A stretch of 38,746 bases of DNA from a virus: positions 1 through 38,746 of the IMG/VR virus record IMGVR_UViG_3300025674_000125. One strand, given 5' to 3'. Positions within the stretch are counted from its first letter, which is position 1, and each line of letters starts with the position of its first letter. Positions 8,236 to 15,100 of this stretch are shown one piece after another. The notes beneath the pieces were generated by a model. The model had not been told where the DNA came from. It saw only the letters and a program-made list of their open reading frames with translations, and searched no databases. The position numbers and the translations under genes were made by a program.

Positions 8236-8340
8236 TTTTTTTCGCGTATCTTGTTTTTCTGCTTGCGCGTTATCCAGGGGCGCCATAAGTGCTGTGTGTC
8301 GGGGGGGAGATGACCACCCCCCACGAGACAGGAGAGACAC
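8236..8340 (+). promoter_or_regulatory. Control cassette copy 1: T-run, TTGCGCGTTATC box, GACCA leader hairpin
   Basis: A T-run (8236-8242) directly follows the plug gene stop, but no strong terminator stem precedes it. The box TTGCGCGTTATC lies at 8263-8274; the -10 region is weak (TAAGTG/GTGCTG near 8286-8294). The leader hairpin pairs G-run 8301-8306 with C-run 8317-8322 and carries GACCA at 8312-8316 in the loop. The ribosome site GGAGAGACAC runs directly into ATG 8341. Same architecture as the copies at 23.4, 26.9, 27.6 and 28.0 kb. Confidence 0.7.
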
Positions 8341-8583
8341 ATGCTGGCCAGAATCCGAAAGCAACTCGAAGCCACCGTCAAGAATGAGACCGGATGCAAC
8401 GTGGAAATCATCGTTTCCAAGTCGATCGCGCGCGGCGTGTTCGTGTGCGTGTTCGGAATGCCCGCCGACGTCGATAGAGTCCGGGCTCTGATGGACGCCA
8501 CGGGCTCTCTTGTCTGGACAGACCGCGAGACCTACCCGGAAGACGGACCTGAGGTGGCCGACAACTTTCGGTTTGCCGCCTAG
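8341..8583 (+). CDS. Small unknown protein, accessory insertion in the baseplate operon
   Basis: 80 residues, not recognised. The start is fixed by the GGAGAGACAC site immediately upstream. It begins with a basic helix (MLARIRKQLEATVKNETG), followed by beta strands (NVEIIVSK, GVFVCVFGMP) and a short helix around ADVDRVRALMDATG. The compact alpha-beta pattern (beta-beta-alpha) could be an RNA/protein-binding or inhibitor fold, but no family is claimed. Codon use at the start is less GC-biased than in the structural genes. It has its own control cassette and breaks the baseplate gene order, as a moron would. Confidence 0.65.
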   Translation: MLARIRKQLEATVKNETGCNVEIIVSKSIARGVFVCVFGMPADVDRVRALMDATGSLVWTDRETYPEDGPEVADNFRFAA

Positions 8584-8636
8584 TCGGCACCCGGACCCAT
8601 AGCTGACCACCCCCGCCGCCCCACGGCCCCGCGTGG

Positions 8637-8642
8637 TATCGT
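8637..8642 (+). promoter_or_regulatory. Putative -10 (TATCGT) in a GCGTGGTATNGTGA motif
   Basis: TG-G-TATCGT looks like an extended -10. The same GCGTGGTAT string occurs at 10329-10337 before the gp25-like gene and at 24799-24807. No clear -35 is visible. A transcript starting about 8649 would include the AGGAG site used by the gene at 8671. Confidence 0.4.
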
Positions 8643-8670
8643 GAGGGCGGCCACCATAGGAGACGACACC

Positions 8671-8850
8671 ATGACCGAGATCCTATCCTTTACGGCTGAG
8701 CTTGTCCTCGTGGCGTGGCTCGCGATCCTTGCCTCCGTGCCCGTACACCAAATGGGGTGGATCCCCGATCCGATAGACGCCACCCTGGCCGCCTATTGTG
8801 TGATCTCGATGGTCTGGCTGTGCCTCACGATCGCGCGGGCCACGCCGTGA
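8671..8850 (+). CDS. Small membrane protein with two TM segments
   Basis: 59 residues. ATG 8671 is chosen because AGGAG lies 9 nt upstream; a longer GTG start at 8641 has no ribosome site. Two hydrophobic segments are visible: about residues 7-21 (FTAELVLVAWLAILASV) and 38-55 (AAYCVISMVWLCLTIA), joined by a short loop with a VHQMGW motif. It could be a holin-like or superinfection-exclusion protein; neither is shown. It is inserted between the baseplate plug and hub genes, and its stop overlaps the hub GTG. Confidence 0.6.
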   Translation: MTEILSFTAELVLVAWLAILASVPVHQMGWIPDPIDATLAAYCVISMVWLCLTIARATP

Positions 8851-9659
8851 GATACGGCCACCGCCTCCGCGTCCGCGTCACGGGATCCGGGCGCGCCGTG
8901 ACCGTGGACGCCGTGGACGGGGACGGCCCCACCGTGGAGATCAAGCTGGCGCGGACGGCGGACACAAAGGCCGACGAGGCACAGGTCACGGTCTACGGAC
9001 TCCGCCCGGGGTACCTCTCCGAGCTAGTCCGGGACGGCGCCACGTGTCAGATTTCCGCCGGCCTCGGATCCTTGTCCGGCCTGTGTACCGGCCGGATCGT
9101 CCCCGGGTCCTACGTGGACGGGGTGAGCGGTCAGGACCGCGTGACCTCCTGGACCATGCTGGATGGGCGCGCCGAATTGCGGGACGTCACGGTCTCCCGG
9201 TCCTGGACGTCCACGGACTCCGCCGCCGTGTGGGACTATCTCGTGGCTCAGTCCGGCCTCCCCCTCGGTAGCCTCCGCCCGGGCCGGGTGGTCCAGTACC
9301 CCCGCGGCTATGTCATGGCCGGCGGGTGGAGGCGGGAGGCGGAGAGGATCGCCGCGGCTACCGGGTCCCGATTCGTGATCCAGTCTGGGACCCTCCAGGT
9401 ATGGCCGGACGGGGGGACCCTCACGGATCGCCGTCTCGTACTCGGACCCGATCAGATCGTGGGCGATCCCGCCGCCGTGGACGGTGGACGCGTCCGCGTG
9501 GCCACGGTCTACACAGGCCGCCCCGTCAACCCCGGCGACACGTGGCGGATTGAGGGCGGAGAGTACGCCGGGATCTGGACCGCGGAGGCCACGGAGTGGA
9601 CCCTCTCCTCCGGGCGGACGCCCTCGTGGTATATGACCATGACCGGGAGGAGAGCATGA
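8847..9659 (+). CDS. Baseplate hub protein
   Basis: 270 residues from GTG 8847, overlapping the TGA of the membrane-protein gene. Beta-rich protein with TVEIKLARTADTKADEAQVTVYGL (strands of the gpP/gp27-type hub barrel), the SWTMLDGRAELRDVTVSRSWT segment, a helix AVWDYLVAQSG, REAERIAAATGSRFVI, and C-terminal strands. The usual 'V.GD...L....V..s....' hub pattern and its position directly before the spike support this. The hub connects the tube to the central spike. Confidence 0.65.
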   Translation: MRYGHRLRVRVTGSGRAVTVDAVDGDGPTVEIKLARTADTKADEAQVTVYGLRPGYLSELVRDGATCQISAGLGSLSGLCTGRIVPGSYVDGVSGQDRVTSWTMLDGRAELRDVTVSRSWTSTDSAAVWDYLVAQSGLPLGSLRPGRVVQYPRGYVMAGGWRREAERIAAATGSRFVIQSGTLQVWPDGGTLTDRRLVLGPDQIVGDPAAVDGGRVRVATVYTGRPVNPGDTWRIEGGEYAGIWTAEATEWTLSSGRTPSWYMTMTGRRA

Positions 9660-10321
9660 GCGACACGGCCCGCCCGCGTCTCGTGTCCGCCCTGGCCGCC
9701 TGGAGTAGGGCCGCCGCGGCGGAGGTGGTGGTGGCACGATCGGCGGAGGTGGTAGGCGTGGACTCGGACGGGTGTGTCTCCGTGCGTATGCTCACGCCGA
9801 TCCAGGAGGTGGTGGCGGAGGTCCCCCGCTGGGTGGAGGCGCCGATCCTCCCTCGGATCCCCGTGGCGTATATGAGCCTCGGAGACCTCACGATCACGGC
9901 CGCGCCGTCCGTGGGCGATCGGGGTCTCGTGCTTGTCCGGGACGTGGCCCACGGAGAGGTGGACGACGGACAGGGGGGCGCCGTGGTGTACCCGGAGGAC
10001 CCGCGCCGGTGGGATCCGGTGGACGCGGTATATCTACCCGTAGCCCTCACGGACTCCACCTGGGACACGGCCAAGACCCCCGCCACCGGGGGCGCCGTCG
10101 TCCTAGCCGCCGGGACGGCCCTCCACGTGGGGAGCGCCTCCGCGGCCTCCGCGGTGGCCCTGGCCCAAGAGACCAATTCACGCCTGGACGCCCTGGAGGC
10201 GTTCGCGGCCGCTCACGTCCACACGGGCGGGACTCTCCCGGGTGGTCTCACCGGCACACAAAACGGGACCGCCCCGTCCGGGTCCTCCGTGGCCTCCTCC
10301 CGCCTATACACGGACGACTGA
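9656..10321 (+). CDS. Central spike / Gp138-type baseplate protein
   Basis: 221 residues, ATG overlapping the hub stop (ATGA), with GGAGGAGAG upstream. The N-terminal OB-like beta domain (VVGVDSDGCVSVRML, VWVEAPI, VPVAYMSLGDLTI, VGDRGLVLVRD) matches the Gp138/Mu gp45 membrane-piercing spike family. A short Ala-rich coil follows, then a tip with HVHTGG (an HxH motif of the type that binds iron in some phage spikes) and Gly/Thr-rich turns. It would puncture the outer barrier during contraction. Confidence 0.72.
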   Translation: MSDTARPRLVSALAAWSRAAAAEVVVARSAEVVGVDSDGCVSVRMLTPIQEVVAEVPRWVEAPILPRIPVAYMSLGDLTITAAPSVGDRGLVLVRDVAHGEVDDGQGGAVVYPEDPRRWDPVDAVYLPVALTDSTWDTAKTPATGGAVVLAAGTALHVGSASAASAVALAQETNSRLDALEAFAAAHVHTGGTLPGGLTGTQNGTAPSGSSVASSRLYTDD

Positions 10322-10333
10322 GGCCGCGCGTGG

Positions 10334-10339
10334 TATGGT
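10334..10339 (+). promoter_or_regulatory. Putative -10 TATGGT giving a leaderless or near-leaderless mRNA
   Basis: TATGGT preceded by TGG (extended -10) lies exactly 6 nt before the ATG at 10346. There is no Shine-Dalgarno sequence in the gap (gacgcc). Transcription from this element would start at or next to the A of the start codon. The same geometry occurs at 34904-34909 and on the minus strand at 18616-18611. Confidence 0.45.
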
Positions 10340-10345
10340 GACGCC

Positions 10346-10777
10346 ATGCCATACGCCACCGACAGCACAGGCGCGATCTCTTTCCCCCTCCGCCCGGTGG
10401 ACGGGGTGGAGGCCGTGGTGGTCCGACTTACCACGAGACTCCAGACGATCCAGGGGGAGTGGCCCTCCGATACCTCGATCGGCCTCCCCTGGCTGGACTG
10501 GATAGAGGCGGGGCGCGTCCCCCCGGCGGAGGCTGAGGCCCTCGTCCGCGGTCAGGTGGAGGACGATCCCGCCGTGGTCTCCGTGGACGCCGTGAGCGTG
10601 ACCACGACGGGGGAGGCTGTGGCGATCACCGTCCGCGCGACGATCGCCACCGAGGGCGCCACGGCGCCGGTGGTTCTCACCGTCGGATCGGACCCCTACG
10701 CGACACGGGCCGCGCCTCCGTGGTATCTATCCTCAGGCGCCCTCCGATACACGCGGGGCGCCCTCTGGGGCGCGTGA
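10346..10777 (+). CDS. Baseplate wedge protein, gp25-like
   Basis: 143 residues. It begins with a short strand FPLRPVDGVEAVVVRL, then a helix-rich middle and the IGLPWLDWIEAGRV element, PPAEAEALVRGQVEDDPAVVSVDAVSV (the 'I...L..dpRV..v..v.v' pattern of gp25/W-like wedge proteins), and C-terminal strands. It sits between spike and J-like genes, as usual. No ribosome site precedes the ATG; see the -10 element at 10334. Confidence 0.65.
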   Translation: MPYATDSTGAISFPLRPVDGVEAVVVRLTTRLQTIQGEWPSDTSIGLPWLDWIEAGRVPPAEAEALVRGQVEDDPAVVSVDAVSVTTTGEAVAITVRATIATEGATAPVVLTVGSDPYATRAAPPWYLSSGALRYTRGALWGA

Positions 10778-11940
10778 TGGGGACTTTCACAGACAGCGGC
10801 TACACCCCCTCCACGGCGGGACAGATCGCGGACGAGATCCGGGACGCCATCGACACGGAGATCGGCGCTCAGGATTACGGGACCGCCTCCACCCCGACGA
10901 TCGCGGGTGGCTGGACCCTCGGACTCGGGGCCACCCTGGCCGCACAAGAGGAGCGGGCCGCCCTCATCGTGGACGCCGTGGACCCCCGGACGGCGCGCGG
11001 CGCCCTCCTGGACGGCCACGCGGACGCGGTGGCGATCACGAGGCAGGCCGCTACCTCCTCGATCTATGTGATGCGCGGCGCCACGATCTCCGGGGTCTCC
11101 ATCCTCCGCGCCGGGGACATCCTCCAGGATGACACGGCCGCCGCGAATTTGTGGGCCGTCGTGACCACGGTCACGGTCACCACCTCGGACACCCTGATCA
11201 CGATCCAGGCTCAGGCCACCGGGCCGATCGTCCTGGATACCGTGATCAATACCTACTTCACGCCGATCACGCCGATCGCCAATGCCCCCGCCATGAGCTA
11301 CCGATCGTCATTCGGGGATCCCTTCACGATCGGATCCGCGCGTGAGACGGATCCTGAGCTACGCGTGAGGATGCAGCGATCACGGGCCGCGGTACCCTCC
11401 CCCACCCGGGACGGGATCCGATCCGGCCTCCTGGCCCTCACGTGGATCCAGGCCGCGTCTATCGTGAGGACCGCGCCCCACACGATCGCCGCCTATATCT
11501 ACCCCACCCCCGCCACCGCCACGCAGGAGCAGGAGGCGATCGACGCGGTAGGGTACCGCGTGGCCGCCGGGACCCTCACGACGGCCGGGACGGGGACCAC
11601 CGTGTCCGGGGACTACACGACGGCGGACGGGTCCACCGTGGCGATCGTCCTCACGGTCCCCGCGGCTCAGACGGTGGACGTGGTGGTGGCCCTCACCTAC
11701 GCGGCGGGACTACCCACCGCGGATCAGGCTACCGCCCGCGCGGACGCGGAGGCCGTGATCGTGTCCGTGTTCGCCGCCCTGGACGTGGGGCAGGCCCTAT
11801 CCTACGCCGGGACCTATTGCGCGATCTATGACGTGGAGGGCGTGATCGGCCTCACGCTCACGCTAGACGGCGGGACCTCGGACGTATCCCCCGCCACCTC
11901 CACGACCCAACTCACGCGCGGCACGGTGACGATCACATGA
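10777..11940 (+). CDS. Baseplate J-like wedge protein
   Basis: 387 residues from ATG 10777; GTG 10774 in the same frame is an alternative. The N-terminus (GYTPSTAGQIADEIRDAIDTEIG) and LEERAALIVDAVDPRTARGALLDGHADAVAITR-type helix followed by beta strands are typical of the Mu gp47/P2 gpJ family, as are DPELRVRMQRSRAAVPSPTRDGIRSGLLAL and the C-terminal beta domain. These proteins join into the ring linking hub to wedges. Overlaps both neighbours by a few bases, so it belongs to the same operon. Confidence 0.75.
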   Translation: MGTFTDSGYTPSTAGQIADEIRDAIDTEIGAQDYGTASTPTIAGGWTLGLGATLAAQEERAALIVDAVDPRTARGALLDGHADAVAITRQAATSSIYVMRGATISGVSILRAGDILQDDTAAANLWAVVTTVTVTTSDTLITIQAQATGPIVLDTVINTYFTPITPIANAPAMSYRSSFGDPFTIGSARETDPELRVRMQRSRAAVPSPTRDGIRSGLLALTWIQAASIVRTAPHTIAAYIYPTPATATQEQEAIDAVGYRVAAGTLTTAGTGTTVSGDYTTADGSTVAIVLTVPAAQTVDVVVALTYAAGLPTADQATARADAEAVIVSVFAALDVGQALSYAGTYCAIYDVEGVIGLTLTLDGGTSDVSPATSTTQLTRGTVTIT

Positions 11941-12515
11941 GCGATCACACCTACCCCGGGATCGATGACTGGAGGCGGGACACGCTAGACCGCGCCCCCT
12001 CACGCTCACGCGCGGGAGACGGGGCGGAGTGGTATGTGGGCCTCACGCGGACAGCGGCGGATCTGGAGCTCGTCCTGGAGGGCGTGGCCCGGGAGATCGG
12101 AGACCTGGAGGCCGCGGGCCGGTACGTCCTGGACGCGCGGGGCGCCCTCTATGGCGTGGACGCGGCGGGGGTCTCCACCGAGGAGCTACGACGCCTCACG
12201 ATCGGCGCGCGCGCCGCCATGGCGTCCACCGGGACGGATGCGACACTATACCGAATGTGGACCGCCCTCACGGGATCCGAGGACGTCCAGGTCCGGGTGG
12301 TGGGCGTGACCTCACGCTCAGTCTATCTCTCCGCGCGGGTGTCTTTTGTCCCGTCGTCCTCGTGGCTCAGGGCCGCGGGGCGGATCGTCGATCGCTCCGT
12401 GGAGGCCGGGATGGACTGGAGCGCCGTCGTCCACGTGGGCGGCGTGCTAGTATGGGGCGCCGCGCCGCCGGGGTGGGGCGTCGGGACGTGGGCTTATCCA
12501 CTCGTGAGACCGTGA
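11937..12515 (+). CDS. Baseplate wedge / tail protein I-like (DUF2612-like)
   Basis: 192 residues, ATGA overlap with the J-like gene. It has a helical N-terminus (LVLEGVAREIGDLEAAGRYVLDARGALYGV), an LRRLTIGARAAMASTGTDATLYRMWTALTGS segment resembling the 'R..I......s.Gt...l......l' core of DUF2612, a beta strand region (VQVRVVGV) and a Gly/Trp-rich C-terminus (GWGVGTWAYPLVRP). It probably attaches the fibres to the baseplate. Confidence 0.62.
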   Translation: MSDHTYPGIDDWRRDTLDRAPSRSRAGDGAEWYVGLTRTAADLELVLEGVAREIGDLEAAGRYVLDARGALYGVDAAGVSTEELRRLTIGARAAMASTGTDATLYRMWTALTGSEDVQVRVVGVTSRSVYLSARVSFVPSSSWLRAAGRIVDRSVEAGMDWSAVVHVGGVLVWGAAPPGWGVGTWAYPLVRP

Positions 12516-12524
12516 GGGGTTGAC

Positions 12525-13511
12525 ATGGCAAGACCAACAGTGATCCCGGAGTGGGCCACGGCGATCACGCCGGCCACCCCGTCCGCGGGTACCCTCCAGG
12601 TGGGGGCCGTGGCAGGACAGGCCGCGTCACCTGATGACGCGAATTGGACGTGGAAACACACGGCGCTGTGGGCGGAATACCTCTCGGACCTCTCACCCGT
12701 GGATCGTCTCCTGGACGTGGACGCGATCCGGTCTACCGCGTCCGGGGCGGGGGTCACCCCGACGGCCCTAGCCCTCACGGGGCTCACGCTATCCCTTCAG
12801 GGGTCGAACGGGAGCACGGCCACGCAGTGGACCATGGGGGCCGCGTCCGCGGCCTTCACCTATGACGACGGAGTGTCCACCACTACGTATTCAGCTTTCG
12901 TCCCGTCCTACGGCTGGATCTACGCGATCGGCCAGATCGTGAGCGCGGGGACGGCGGACGATGCGTTCCGATACGGCTACTCCTCCTCCACCGTGGGGGC
13001 CTCCCCCCTCACGCTCAAGTATCAGATCACGGACGGTAACGGAGGATGGGCGCCTAACGGCGTGGTATCCGGCCTAGGTACCGCCTTTAGCGCAACCGGC
13101 TATGTGAATTTCATATATCCGGCCACCGCGTCCGCGTTCACGTGGCTGCGCGCCCTCTCCGGGGAGCTATCGGGACACAACGCCACCGCCGCCGCCTCCG
13201 GTGGTCACGGATTCACGGCCCGAATTACCACCCTCTCCGGGACCCTGGACGCGGATCAGGGGGATGACATCCTGGTAGAGGTGGTGGCTCAAAATAGGTC
13301 CACCGCCGCGGATACGGTGATCCTCCAGATCCCAAGCACTGGGACGCCACACAGCGGGGGCGCTACCGCCTTTACCGACACGGGCGCCCACAGCGTGGAC
13401 CTGGCAACCAATCGGTACTTTGTCCGCGTCACATGCACAGGCACCGGATCCGCGGCCCTCGTCGCGGCCAAGGACATCCAGATCGCGATCGACAAGTACG
13501 CAGTGGAGTGA
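12525..13511 (+). CDS. Tail fibre-like protein 1
   Basis: 328 residues. The N-terminus has VIPEWATAIT...GAVAGQAASPDDANWTWKHTALWAEYLSDL, the 'P.WA... NW.......W..yL' motif seen at the baseplate-binding end of many phage fibres. The rest is Ser/Thr/Gly-rich beta structure, with the C-terminal third (LVEVVAQNRSTAADTVILQIPS) forming an Ig-like/jelly-roll pattern. No enzymatic motif. Placed right after the wedge genes, it is the most likely receptor-binding component together with the next two genes. Confidence 0.6.
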   Translation: MARPTVIPEWATAITPATPSAGTLQVGAVAGQAASPDDANWTWKHTALWAEYLSDLSPVDRLLDVDAIRSTASGAGVTPTALALTGLTLSLQGSNGSTATQWTMGAASAAFTYDDGVSTTTYSAFVPSYGWIYAIGQIVSAGTADDAFRYGYSSSTVGASPLTLKYQITDGNGGWAPNGVVSGLGTAFSATGYVNFIYPATASAFTWLRALSGELSGHNATAAASGGHGFTARITTLSGTLDADQGDDILVEVVAQNRSTAADTVILQIPSTGTPHSGGATAFTDTGAHSVDLATNRYFVRVTCTGTGSAALVAAKDIQIAIDKYAVE

Positions 13512-13514
13512 CCC

Positions 13515-14345
13515 ATGAGTAGCGACCTACAGACCCGATCTATCCAGTACGCGATCCAGTCCACCGGGACCAACCCGGAACTCAGCCGGGACGTCCTGGA
13601 CGCCACCGTGGCCCCCACGGCTCAGGGTACCGGCTACGACGTGGGCGCCGCCCTATACGGGACCGTGAGGCTACATATGCGGCGCGGGGGGCCGTCGATG
13701 GTCGTGGACCTCCAGATCACCACGGAGGACCTCACGACGGGCGTAACCTACACGGCCACCGTGGACGGGAACGCCGTGGTCTATACCGTCCCGGCCTCCC
13801 CGCCCGCGGACGTGGCCGCCCTCGTGGAGGCTATCCGAGACGCGATCAACGGGGACGCCACGGTGGGCGCCCTCGTGACCGCCACCGCGATCGAGAGGAC
13901 CGCCACCGGGGACGCCGGCGGGACGTCTTTCGATACCGTGAGGCTCACGTGGGACACGCCCACGGCGTCCTCCCTCGTGTGGGCGATCTCCGGGTCCACC
14001 GCGCGGGCCACGGTCTACGCGGACCCGGAGGACGCGCGCCTCCGTGTATACGGCGCGTGGTCCACGGCCTCCGTGAGTACACGCCTGGCCGCGGAGTATG
14101 ACGATCTAGAGAGGTCCCGGGCATGGGAGATCCTACGCGGCGCGGACGGGACGGCCGCGGACGTCACGGTGGCGGACGGCCTCGGATACGCTCAGCCGAT
14201 CTACGTGGCCGAATTGGCCAGCGTGAGACCGTACCTCACGGGGATCGGTAACACCTTGATCACCACGACCACGGCCACCACGATCCCGACGATCACGATC
14301 CAGGATCCCCTCGTGTTTGTGACCTTCGCCCGGGTGGCGTCGTGA
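13515..14345 (+). CDS. Tail fibre-associated structural protein
   Basis: 276 residues, not recognised at family level. The N-terminal third is beta-rich; the middle (YTATVDGNAVVYTVPASPPADVAALVEAIRDAINGDATVG) is a recurring module of phage structural proteins, also present in the cement protein at 37800 in the related form 'TTAEIAAGLGAAVDADA'. The C-terminus (PYLTGIGNTLITTTTATTIP) is Thr-rich. It could be a fibre shaft or a fibre-binding protein. Confidence 0.5.
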   Translation: MSSDLQTRSIQYAIQSTGTNPELSRDVLDATVAPTAQGTGYDVGAALYGTVRLHMRRGGPSMVVDLQITTEDLTTGVTYTATVDGNAVVYTVPASPPADVAALVEAIRDAINGDATVGALVTATAIERTATGDAGGTSFDTVRLTWDTPTASSLVWAISGSTARATVYADPEDARLRVYGAWSTASVSTRLAAEYDDLERSRAWEILRGADGTAADVTVADGLGYAQPIYVAELASVRPYLTGIGNTLITTTTATTIPTITIQDPLVFVTFARVAS

Positions 14346-15064
14346 CCCGGCCCCTATTCGGATCCCGTGGACTGTGGCCGGGCGTGAGCGCCGGCGCCGC
14401 CGCCCCCGCGTGGGAGGTCCTCCAGTATTCGGAGATCGCCGCCACCTACGACAACACCAACCAGACCGCGGCGATCGCGGACGACGGAGACGGGTATCTC
14501 CTCCTCTCCGCGAATGATGACGCCCTGGCCCCGGCGGACTACCCCTCACGGATGATCTCCGTCGTGTGGACCCTCCCCGCGCGCGTGGCGTCCGTGGGTC
14601 CCGGTGGGTATGGCGTCCTTTTCCGCGCCACGCTGGACACACAGCCGGCCCTCGGAACCAATTTCAATTTCGGGATCGGACTCACGGACGGGGACCCCGG
14701 GGTCTCCGGGGCGGCTACCCTGATCGCCGGCCTCCGGTACTCCGCCACGAACGGCCGGCTATACGCGTCCTCACGGGGTGGCGGTGGCGCGGACAAGATC
14801 CAGAATTGGACCACCCCCGCCACGATCGCGGAGGTATACGTGAGCCCCTCCGCATCCGGCGTGGCCCTCAATCAGATCGACGTGTACGGCCTGGACGCGG
14901 CCCGAACAACCAACACTGACGCGACGATCCAGCAGCAGGACAATACCGCCTATGTGGCCCCCCTCCAGGTGATCCTCTCGTGGGGGCGGGACTCTACCGC
15001 GTCCGGCGGGTCCGTGAGCCTCCGCGCCAAATTTGAGGCCCTGTGGTATCAGTTGCCGTTCTAG
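14342..15064 (+). CDS. Tail fibre/receptor-binding-like beta-sandwich protein
   Basis: 240 residues, GTG start overlapping the previous stop. It has the composition of a lectin/glucanase-like jelly roll: alternating short strands with aromatic residues (WEVLQYSEIAATYDNTNQ, MISVVWTLPA, GYGVLFRATLD, FNFGIGLTDGD, VILSWGRDS, KFEALWYQLPF). No catalytic residues are evident. Last gene of the tail operon, a common place for the host-recognition tip. Function is inferred. Confidence 0.5.
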   Translation: MTRPLFGSRGLWPGVSAGAAAPAWEVLQYSEIAATYDNTNQTAAIADDGDGYLLLSANDDALAPADYPSRMISVVWTLPARVASVGPGGYGVLFRATLDTQPALGTNFNFGIGLTDGDPGVSGAATLIAGLRYSATNGRLYASSRGGGGADKIQNWTTPATIAEVYVSPSASGVALNQIDVYGLDAARTTNTDATIQQQDNTAYVAPLQVILSWGRDSTASGGSVSLRAKFEALWYQLPF

Positions 15065-15099
15065 TTACGCCGTGCTAACCTCCGGGGAGGAGGTAGCAC
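15053..15099 (+). promoter_or_regulatory. Promoter overlapping an SD-sequestering hairpin before the nuclease gene
   Basis: A -35-like TTGCCG (15053-15058) lies 17 nt from the extended -10 TGC-TAACCT (TAACCT at 15076-15081). The same bases form the 5' arm of a hairpin: GTGCT (15072-15076), one bulged A, ACCTCC (15078-15083), a 5-nt loop, then GGAGGTAGCAC (15089-15099), 11 pairs. The 3' arm contains the GGAGG ribosome site of the gene at 15101. Read-through transcripts would hide the site; transcripts from the local promoter (start about 15088) would lack the 5' arm and leave it free. Confidence 0.6.
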
Positions 15100-15100
15100 C

